NCBI GenBank assembly: GCA_964019165.1
Contig: OZ025267.1
Coordinates: 9,556,889 to 9,620,888, forward strand
From: Mastigias papua
Lineage: Eukaryota > Cnidaria > Scyphozoa > Rhizostomeae > Mastigiidae
Reading direction: 5' to 3'
Length of the DNA stretch: 64,000 nt
Part shown: positions 44,901 to 64,000 of the stretch, piece by piece
How positions within the stretch are numbered: position 1 is the stretch's first letter
Layout of the letters: each line of letters opens with the position of its first letter
The notes under the pieces: model-generated
What the model was told of the DNA's origin: nothing
Seen by the model: only the letters and a program-made list of their open reading frames with translations
The model's database searches: none
Program-made: the position numbers and the translations under genes

Positions 44901-46088
44901 GCAATCTAATATGTCCTACCAAAGGTTTGAAAGAAATAGTTTCCTGCATAAACTCTGATAACTCAGTGCATGATCCAAATGCAAAATTTATCAAGCAAAA
45001 CGTGAATGAAGTGAAATAACTAGAAGATGCAACCTCATTCCTTGAGGGTTGATACAGATAACTTCAGTTTTAACAACAAGAAACATATGTCATTCATGAA
45101 GAGAATTACACCATCTTATGGCTGGGAATGGCTGGGAAGAACAATCAATATTCCAAAACATCATCTTGGAATGGTGTGGAGGTAGGGGCAAACGAAGGGA
45201 ACAGCAACATTTCTGGCATTTAATTGCGCTCCTGCAGAGCATCCCTGACTACCCCAAAGAAAGTCAGAAAACGATCCTTTCGAAGTGGTTTTGCTACTTT
45301 CCAAAGTTCCTTTGTATGTCTTTATTATAACTGAAATTTATAGTGATGTCCACGGAGGATATGGCATTGCTCGCTTCTTTGAAAGCTAAATATTGATTAT
45401 GGAATCTTGTGAACGGAACCATTTTGTGTATCATTCATAGGAATTGCTCTCTTACCTTGTACATCTATTGTTTCAACAAGAAGTGAATAGAGCACATACA
45501 TAATAGTTTCTAGATCTATTCTTGCAAAAGTGGGGAGCTATAGCTCCCCTAGCCCCTTAGTTTCGCAGACCGTGACCTACGTCCTAACTTCTACTTGATA
45601 TCCATGCAGTAGTGCTCTTCCTAACTGTAAGACTTCGCGCCAAAACTTGAAAATACCACCAAAAGCACTCTTTCGACGTTCAAATTCACTGAACATTGTT
45701 CATGACGGAAATAGAATAAAAATAGCTATATTTCCTCTTTACTTATCGCTTTCTGAACAAAGCCAGATAATACTCAAATTCTAGAAGATGAATATTCCTG
45801 AAGGGCACAACAAGCACGTTGGCATTTAGCATTTAAGTATCATTGGTATTACCAGTGTTGCATGTACAAAGGATATGGTAATGATAAACTGTTTCGAATT
45901 CCTCCATTTGCATTAGCACTATAATGTTGGCACGAACTATTGCAGTACTAACTATGAACTCATCTGAAAACAAACTTTCGTGCAATATACATGCGCTTAG
46001 TTCTTGATGACTGGAACGATTTTGCTTGTGTTATCTTTAAAAGATATTTTTATTTATTTAGGATGCATCGCAAAGGTTTGAAATCACA

Positions 46089-46175
46089 TGGGTACGTTCT
46101 TTGAAGAGCCTCTTCCTCTTTAATGTTTTCGTACGTTTTTGTAGTGCCCCCTGCCCTTTTCAGAGCGTACCGACG
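46089..46175. repeat. Small palindromic repeat, copy 2
   Basis: GGGTACGTTCTTTGAAGAG at the left, CAGAGCGTACCGACG at the right, with the same CCCCCT/TTTTCG interior as the copy at 39986-40076. Confidence 0.5.
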
Positions 46176-46724
46176 TTTGAAAGGTCCTTGTTTCTACTTA
46201 CAATGGACGTATCTCTATATTTACGAAGGGCGTTTCCTTTATGACTAAAAAAGTGCAATGCTAAAAATTCTCAAAGGGAATCCGCCTCCAGACTTAAAAA
46301 AACTGTAGTAGCAGTCTAGGCTTGCATTTGACAGCTTCGTTGGTGTCCGGGACGAAGCAAAGATATTCATCTGAAATGCTTTTGCATTACGAGGAAAACT
46401 ACCAGTTGATAGTGTCAAAGGCCGAAAAAGATTTCTTGGACAGGGTGTTGAAGTCTATTGGATAAGACTGGATAAGGTTCTGTACATTACATAGACATTA
46501 GACTTTTACCCAGGAAATAGTTGGAAACAAGAATCGACAAAGCTAGGACATGTCTATTTCACGCATCATTTCCTATGTCTGCCAAAAGTCTTGGAGCATT
46601 GGTTATGATTTAAACTTCAGACGAACTACAGCATCCTCCCCAGTTGACCAATGTTATATGAATATCTCCGACAAGTAGCAGTAATGAATGCTTACATTGC
46701 TATCAAGTCTATTAGCAGATAAAA

Positions 46725-46890
46725 AAGATAAAAAAGATAGCGTTCCTACCACTCAAAAAAGTTGTGTAGTTTACGAATTTTCGTGCCTATGTGAAGCTCG
46801 GTACGTAGGGCGCACTACGCAGAGGTTAGCAGATAGAATAAAACAACATGTACCCACGAGCATCAGGACGAAAAACACTACAACATATAC
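46725..46890 (+). pseudogene. Penelope-like GIY-YIG fragment truncated by microsatellite
   Basis: Reads DSVPTTQKSCVVYEFSC, CEARYVGRTTQRLADRIKQ, HVPTSIRTKNTTT. The nucleotide sequence differs from the reverse strand of 22352-22876 by only a few bases over about 150, so the two copies are recent relatives. The frame is lost in a (TA)n(TG)n tract that begins at about 46911, and the rest of the element and its pLTR are missing. Confidence 0.8.
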
Positions 46891-46908
46891 ACAATATATA
46901 CAAAAACA

Positions 46909-47100
<192 letters not shown>

Positions 47101-48096
47101 TAAGAGCAAAGAGGATCTTCACACTGGTGCATGCGGCAAATCAAATATTAGTGTGCAGTGATAGCCAATTTCTGTAGTGATGGAATCACTTAACTCTTCA
47201 AAAATATATTCACTTGACTCTTCTTATCAAAACTTGCTTTGATCGAGATAACAGTTTCCATATCAACAGAGACCGTTAATCTACGTCTATTTTATAGAAA
47301 AATGGTGTCCCACACCCTTTATTTTGTTGTCAATATAGGTGGATTGTCACTCACACTAAAAGAATGTGGTCACAAAGAATTCTTGAGGACTCCGCCTATA
47401 CACCCTATTTTATTTTCAAACAAATGTGCAGTACCAAATTCTGCTTATAATTGGGTATCACTTGGGTTGTTTTAGGATCAATTCAGTAATCTGCACAAGC
47501 AAGCACAAAACGAAAACAACAAGGCTCTTCAAAGCACACATTTATAAAAAGGGTAGTCTTTGATAGGGTAATTGACAACTGAGGCATTGGATGAATTTGG
47601 AAGGTGCAGGGGCACAAGAATTGAAAGGGACTTATGCCACACCCCACTGGCTATCAGCCAATCACTCTTTTTTAATACTTGCAAAATGTGAAGAAGGGCA
47701 AATGCCCCAGTGCCCCCTAGCTGCTACGTGTCCTATTGATAATATAACAAAATTGAATGGTGTCCCTCAATCTCATGGAATACTAGGTATTATCAAGGCA
47801 GAGTTTCTGACACATTAAAATTACGTGAGAATCAAGCATGGATGATGCACCATAGCCATGAAGCTCAAGCTTTGAACAAGAAAAACTCAACACAACTTTT
47901 AAAAAACATAACCTGTCTAAGAAACACAGTGCTATCTCTGAAATTCAAACTCTTAGTAACATCTAAAACACAAGTCATCACTAAGCATAATAATGACTAT
48001 CACATAATTCTGGGTTCATTCTTAAAATCAACGGCTACAATAAGCATTCCGTTAAGATAAAGTATTCAGGGAATTTCTCGCCAACGTAATGTATTG

Positions 48097-59142
<11,046 letters not shown>

Positions 59143-59619
59143 CCCGTCGGTCTGTTCAATACACTTGAGAATAGGGTACTCGTGAAAAACACGAATACAT
59201 GAAAACAACAAGTATCTTCGAAAGCTCTAAAGATAAGCAGCAAAACAATAGATAATCAAGCAGAAAATAGCATGTCGAGACCACTTCTAACTTCCGGGCT
59301 TCTCGTAACGAACCTCACGCAAAAATAGCCGCAGACCACTGGCATGCAGTAGGGTACACGTGCGCAGCACGCCACTTGTCATGTGAATGCAATCAAACAT
59401 GTGATGCTAACTGGCCAATCACTGAATGCTATCTGAGCAGTGTGATCAGATCATAGTATAATTTTGACCAGAAATTATCATTCTGCTTCTGCTTGTCTTG
59501 TCTATGTTACCAAAAAGTTCAATAGAGCGCAGTAGAGTATCTGACATAACGATATAGCACATACTGTAGTCGTTTACGCAGTTCTAATTTGAACTTAAGG
59601 TCTCCAACATAAAAATAAC

Positions 59620-59830
59620 ACATGGAAAAGCTACTTTGCCGACAGAGGAACTACAATTTGGAACCCTCTGCCTAGATAGATAAAATCCTCTAGGGCATTT
59701 GACTCATTTGCAAGCAAATTAAAAGCCTTGCTTGCAGAAAACATCGACTTTGGCAGTTTTACTTCTCTATACTTTTTAGTATTTGTATGTTTAGGATGTG
59801 TAACTTGAAGTCTATATTTTTATATTATAA
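59620..59830 (+). pseudogene. LINE C-terminal fragment
   Basis: Reads FADRGTTIWNPLPR, a stop, IKSSRAFDSFASKLKALLAE NIDFGSF. This is the usual CR1-like ORF2 ending (YRGP.IWN.LP..IK.......F...LK..L). Confidence 0.6.
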
Positions 59831-60654
59831 TTGAGATCAAAAGCTCTTTAGTTTTATGTGTAATAGCGCTGTTATATAAAAAACCGATTTCTTAGGCATT
59901 CCTTACTTTCGAAAAGAAAATACTTTTGGGTTTCATGAAATTTATGAAGAAAGACATGATTTTGGAGCAGCTGAGGAATGATGACGCAATTTAAGGACAT
60001 TTTTTGAATTAATTCGTTTACGCTTTATTCACAGTTGGGATGCATGCACAGTTTTTTATATAAGAAAATGATTTGTAAGAAACTATTACTTGGCTGGCCA
60101 AAAATCACAAAACGCTAGTACTAGGCTAAAAAAATTAATGTATGAAGCTAGACTATAGACTATACATGTTGAACTATTTTGCCAATAGTTGCTGTTATTC
60201 TTAATTTGTTTAGCTTTATTTGTGACAATCAGTATCGATATCCATCCATGAGTTCTCGACTTACAAACTATAAGGCGATTTCCTGAAAAATAAGACAACA
60301 ATTAAGACACTTTTAATGCTATAATGCCAAAATTTTCAAGTCAGAATTAGAAACTTGTAGTGCTAAATGTTGACCCAAATTCCTTATAAAAAACGTGTAA
60401 ACCAGGATGTCAATATGTTAACTGAAGTACAAATTTCAAACTCGGTAGCATCATAACATATACTTATGACTTCCAATCATAGCGTCCATGGTATAGATGG
60501 ATTTTATCAAATGATTGAGGTCCATTACTGATTTTCAATTCAGTTTGTTCCGTTTCGATTTCATCGTATTGTGTTACTGACGGTTTGTATTGAAAACAAT
60601 ACCATAAATCCTCGAATTGGCTCCCCTGGAAGAAGTCCCCATGGTAGAACTTCA

Positions 60655-60890
60655 AATTGTTAATAAGCCTCCCTCTTCGAATAAGCCCCCACCCCAGATG
60701 ATGATGAAGACTTTGATAAAGACTAATCCTTAAATTTAGACTGTTAATTTTACTATTATGGAGAATAGGAGCTTTAACAATGAGCCGTTTATGTGACATA
60801 TGTCAAATAATTTTAATTGCTCCCCCTCGAATAAGCTCTCCCCTCGAATAAGCCCCCACTCAAAAGGTATCAAAAATAAATAAGCCCCAG
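60655..60890. repeat. AATAAGCCCCC-rich transposon debris
   Basis: CGAATAAGCCCCCAC occurs at about 60677 and 60845, with CGAATAAGCTCTCCCCTCG and TAAATAAGCCCCAGGGGC nearby. These words match the sub-terminal repeats of the TIR element at 15239-15721, suggesting a decayed member of that family. Ends were not defined. Confidence 0.4.
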
Positions 60891-61439
60891 GGGCTAATTG
60901 AAGGACAGAAATAAAAATGTAAGATTGCAAATGTAAACGTATACGTGTTGATAACGTCTGAGATTTTAGTAGGTATCTATGCACTGTAGACATGATGACA
61001 AGCCTAATACGAACACCAGCTAAAAGTGTTGACAGAACAGAAAGAAAAGACGGCGGGTCCAACATAGAAAATGCATGAATACAAATCCAGCATGAATGGC
61101 GTTACCGAGACGATACACACAGAAGTCCCCCTGTTCAGCAATATCAGTAGAATATTTCATCACTCTTGCGAGATTTGATTTCAATGGAAAGATCATTCCA
61201 CAGCCTACATGCAATGAGAAACGGCTAAATCAGTTATGGTGTTGCGAAGCTCTCTCTTGCATAAATCAGATAGCCTAACGAACATTTCCTTCAGATTCGA
61301 TCGGTTCATGTATGGTGGGCCAACTAAGTTTCCTGATTTCATGGGTAGAGAAGGAGCATCATAGGCACTGTTTGTTGCCGCTCTGCTTTGGAGCTTTTGT
61401 TATTTTCAACTTATTGTCCACAGTCAAAACTACCCGAAG

Positions 61440-61800
61440 GAGACGAAGAGGCCATTTGATGAGCTCGAATTTTGTGAGAATGAAACAATAAGTATACTGG
61501 CTTTCACAAACTAGTTGATTCGTAGCTAGCTTAATATAAGTTGTTCGTCCCAGCTCAAGTGTCTATCAATAATAGCCCCAAGGTATTTAGTATTTTTTAC
61601 AATGAAAATACATTTGCCAGATTTATTCGTTGACAGAGTCATTTACAACCTCAATATACTACGATGCAAACATAAGATTTGTGTCACCAGCATACTGTAC
61701 ATATTTACGTCAGAATGTTTTCATGTGTAATTGTAGGTCATTAATAAAAGTAATGAATAGAAGAGGGCCAAGACAGGACTGGAAATTCCATTAAGGCAGA
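61440..61800 (-). pseudogene. Decayed LINE reverse transcriptase fragment
   Basis: The reverse strand shows VLALFYSLLLLMTYN (degenerate ...GPLLF.LYINDL) and, after breaks, TNKSGKCIFIVKNTKYLGAI IDRHLSWDEQL, the LINE block that follows the RT (KYLGV.ID..LSW...). Confidence 0.55.
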
Positions 61801-62519
61801 AGCATGTGAAGTCTTAAATCTTAAATTTGTTCAATGCTTTAATTACATTTTGGGGCTACATTGGTGAGAATGAAAAACGCGCAGCAGTTGGATTTATATC
61901 CGTATATCGACTATTTAGAAAACTATTTCCTATGTCGGGAATTTCCTTACTTAACTTGTCAGCAACGGAACAAAAGTAGTCATTGGTTGTTGTAAAAGGA
62001 AGTTATCTTCAGGTTGGAAAACGGCACCATAATTATCAACAAAGAACAATGATTACCAACAGGCCATCAATAGGATCTCCTAGTCAGGATAAATGCATTG
62101 ACTATACACTTCGGTCCATGTAGTGCAACTACAAATATTTCAATAAATACAGGTTCATTTTTCACTGTGTTAAGGCTGAAATACTCGTACACGCGCAGTT
62201 TATAACTGACAATTTTCATTTTTCAGTCAAAAACTGACCGTGTATTTCATAAAAACTAATGAGATGAGTGACTGCCAGTTACAACAGTTAATGCGTAAAA
62301 CTTTGAAATAGACCATAAGTAGCTACAAAGACTTTATACGCGAATGGAAACAAGGGAAGGAATAGAAATTCCATGCAAACACAAGTTAACTGGAATAAAA
62401 AGGACAAACTTGATACACACGGGTTTTTGTAAAGAAATACGATATTTAGGGCACAATATAAAAGTCTTTTTATTTATACTACATGATGGAAAATGTTTTT
62501 CTAACTATAAACACTGATT

Positions 62520-62710
62520 CCCATATTTAAGCCCAGGGCTCATATTCAGGGAGAGGTTATATTGGAAGGATGTTTGAGTCAGTATCCGGGGGGACTTATA
62601 TTCGGAACTTTACAATATATATGTATACCATATTTCTCCGCCTATAAGCCCAGGGCTTATCTGAGTTCGTAAGGCTTTTTTGATGGGCCTATCTGTGGGG
62701 GGGGCCTATT
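62520..62710. repeat. AAGCCCAGGGCT repeat debris
   Basis: CATATTTAAGCCCAGGGCTC at 62522 and CTATAAGCCCAGGGCTTATC at 62643 frame GGGGG-rich segments. It looks like remains of a short TIR element; termini not resolved. Confidence 0.35.
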
Positions 62711-63056
62711 TCTGTGTTTTTTCTTTACGTAAGAGCTTCCTTCTGGGCCGATAAAAACAATCTGTCTTAAATGTGTTATATATGTTGCTGTATGCCCAGA
62801 AGATGGTTTCTAAAGCGATAATAAAAAAAAATAAAAACAAAAAACAAAAAAACATTAGTGGTTCTAGTTTGATTTTTATGTCCTTTTGGTATTTTATTTT
62901 GGGAGTCATTCACCTTTTTACGCTGACGCCGATATTTTGTTTTTTTGTTTTTTTGTTTTTTTTTTTATTATCGCTTCCGACCTTTTTCCCCTTGACATTT
63001 TTTCCGTTGGCGTGCCCCCATATGGGTTTCGCAATAACTACAACGGAATTCAAATG

Positions 63057-63084
63057 CCCCTCCCTCCCTCCCTCCCTCCCTCCC
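63057..63084. repeat. (CCCT)n microsatellite
   Basis: CCCTCCCT repeated for about 28 bases, preceded by T-rich runs at 62938-62968. Confidence 0.95.
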
Positions 63085-63702
63085 CTTTTGGGGCGTTGCG
63101 TAAAGGGTGAATGACCCCTTATATGTGTAGGCCGCAGGGTTGATATGGCATAGCATACTCCCTGCGGTATCGTTTATGTACTTTGTGTTTTTTATTTCTT
63201 GTACTGTAAGATTTAGACGTATATATATATATAAAAAAAAAAGATGGTTTCTAGATTTAAACTGGATACAACACTACATAACACTGACCACCACGATTGG
63301 ATAACTTGATTACACCGAGCTTCGAAGTGCAGAGAGGTGTCCGCTGAATAGGTTGCTTTCACAAAGAAAAGATCACGTGAAAGTGTGAGACTTGAATTAC
63401 GGTTTGTTGTAGCCAGGTTGAATCTGACATTCAGCGTGCGCCGAAGAATCTTCGTCCGCGACATTTTCTGCGTCGCAAGCATGGATTGCAGCGGTACCGT
63501 TGTATAGAAGTGTCCGTTAATAGAGGATCCACTGTATTTAAAGGATATATTTTTTGATTTGGCCCAGTAATGGTATTGTAAACACATGCAATTTACATCC
63601 TCGAGCCTCCCAGAAAAATTAACAGATCCATTTATGAATATATGCGACATTTTATGCCATAGTACAATGAAATTTATGCTATGTCAAGCTGCTTTTTTCT
63701 TA

Positions 63703-63800
63703 AGCCCTGTTTACACTACAACTTTTAACCAGGGTTGAACCTGGGTTGACGTCAACCTAGGTTAGATATTTTGCGGTGTAAACGCAGCCAACCTGCTATC
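63703..63800. mobile_element. Terminus of a GTTTACACTAC-type MITE
   Basis: AAGCCCTGTTTACACTACAA, then repeated AACC(A/T)GGGTTG words in both orientations and GGTGTAAACGCAGCCAAC. The same design as the GTTCACACTG element in the ADAR intron. The right edge is unclear. Confidence 0.4.
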
Positions 63801-64000
63801 ATGGACAAAATATATCCCGACTCAGGGGTGTCGTGGAGGGGGGCTCAGCCCCCTTCTTAAAATTTTGGATATTTTAGGGGGGCTCAGCCCCCCTTTAAAG
63901 AATCCATCTTTTTTCTACATATCGCATGACAAGACATGACTACAAAAGGAGTACTTTCAGTCACATCATCTTTTTCACAGTGCTAGCCAGTAGGATTCGT

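Larger units (their letters stand above)
59143..64000. other. Intergenic region upstream of the otopetrin-like gene
   Basis: 4.9 kb without a recognised host gene. It contains two LINE remnants, clusters of AATAAGCCCCC words (60655-60890), a related cluster (62520-62710), pyrimidine microsatellites and the start of a GTTTACACTAC-type MITE near 63703. The promoter of the otopetrin-like gene should lie just upstream of 59142; nothing definite is visible. Confidence 0.6.

Overview
The window is nuclear DNA of an invertebrate metazoan. Spliced genes have GT-AG introns of 0.2 to 9 kb, the base composition is AT-rich, and old transposons of every major class lie in the introns and between genes. 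The mix of CR1/jockey-like LINE relics, Penelope-like elements, pogo/Tigger-type elements, a 5S-rRNA-related SINE and many short inverted-repeat elements is compatible with a cnidarian. No single feature fixes the phylum, so that is inference.

Four protein-coding genes can be rebuilt. (1) A small CRAL-TRIO (Sec14-like) lipid-binding protein on +, exons 365-6830; its first exon lies upstream of the window. (2) POLR1E (RPA49/PAF53), an RNA polymerase I subunit on +, eleven phase-consistent exons 11925-27579; the first coding exon was not found. (3) A complete ADAR adenosine deaminase on -, three exons 35948-29034, 940 aa. It has five dsRNA-binding domains, all zinc and catalytic residues, and Gln where most ADARs have the base-flipping-loop Glu. 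POLR1E and ADAR converge tail to tail, 1.45 kb apart. (4) An otopetrin-like proton-channel candidate on -, two exons 59142-58131 and 48884-48097, about 599 aa, split between its two six-helix halves by a 9.2-kb intron.

Mobile DNA fills most of the rest. POLR1E introns hold Penelope-like elements with hammerhead ribozyme motifs: one ribozyme with a canonical core next to a GIY-YIG endonuclease reading frame, an inverted dimer of the ribozyme unit with its own target-site duplication, and a solo unit with a 12-bp duplication and a damaged core. The same gene carries a 383-codon LINE reverse-transcriptase fragment and several TIR elements. The CRAL-TRIO gene has an internally deleted LTR retrotransposon in its largest intron. 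The otopetrin intron carries a 1.5-kb pogo-type element, two other TIR elements with small reading frames, a 5S-like SINE, a fold-back element and a nearly perfect 93-bp inverted repeat.

The stretches 6831-11924, 35949-48096 and 59143-64000 show no recognisable host gene, only relics, microsatellites and low-complexity DNA. The main themes worth following are an RNA-editing enzyme with unusual architecture and a hyperactive-type residue, close to intronic inverted repeats that could form long double-stranded RNA, and the ribozyme-bearing Penelope family.
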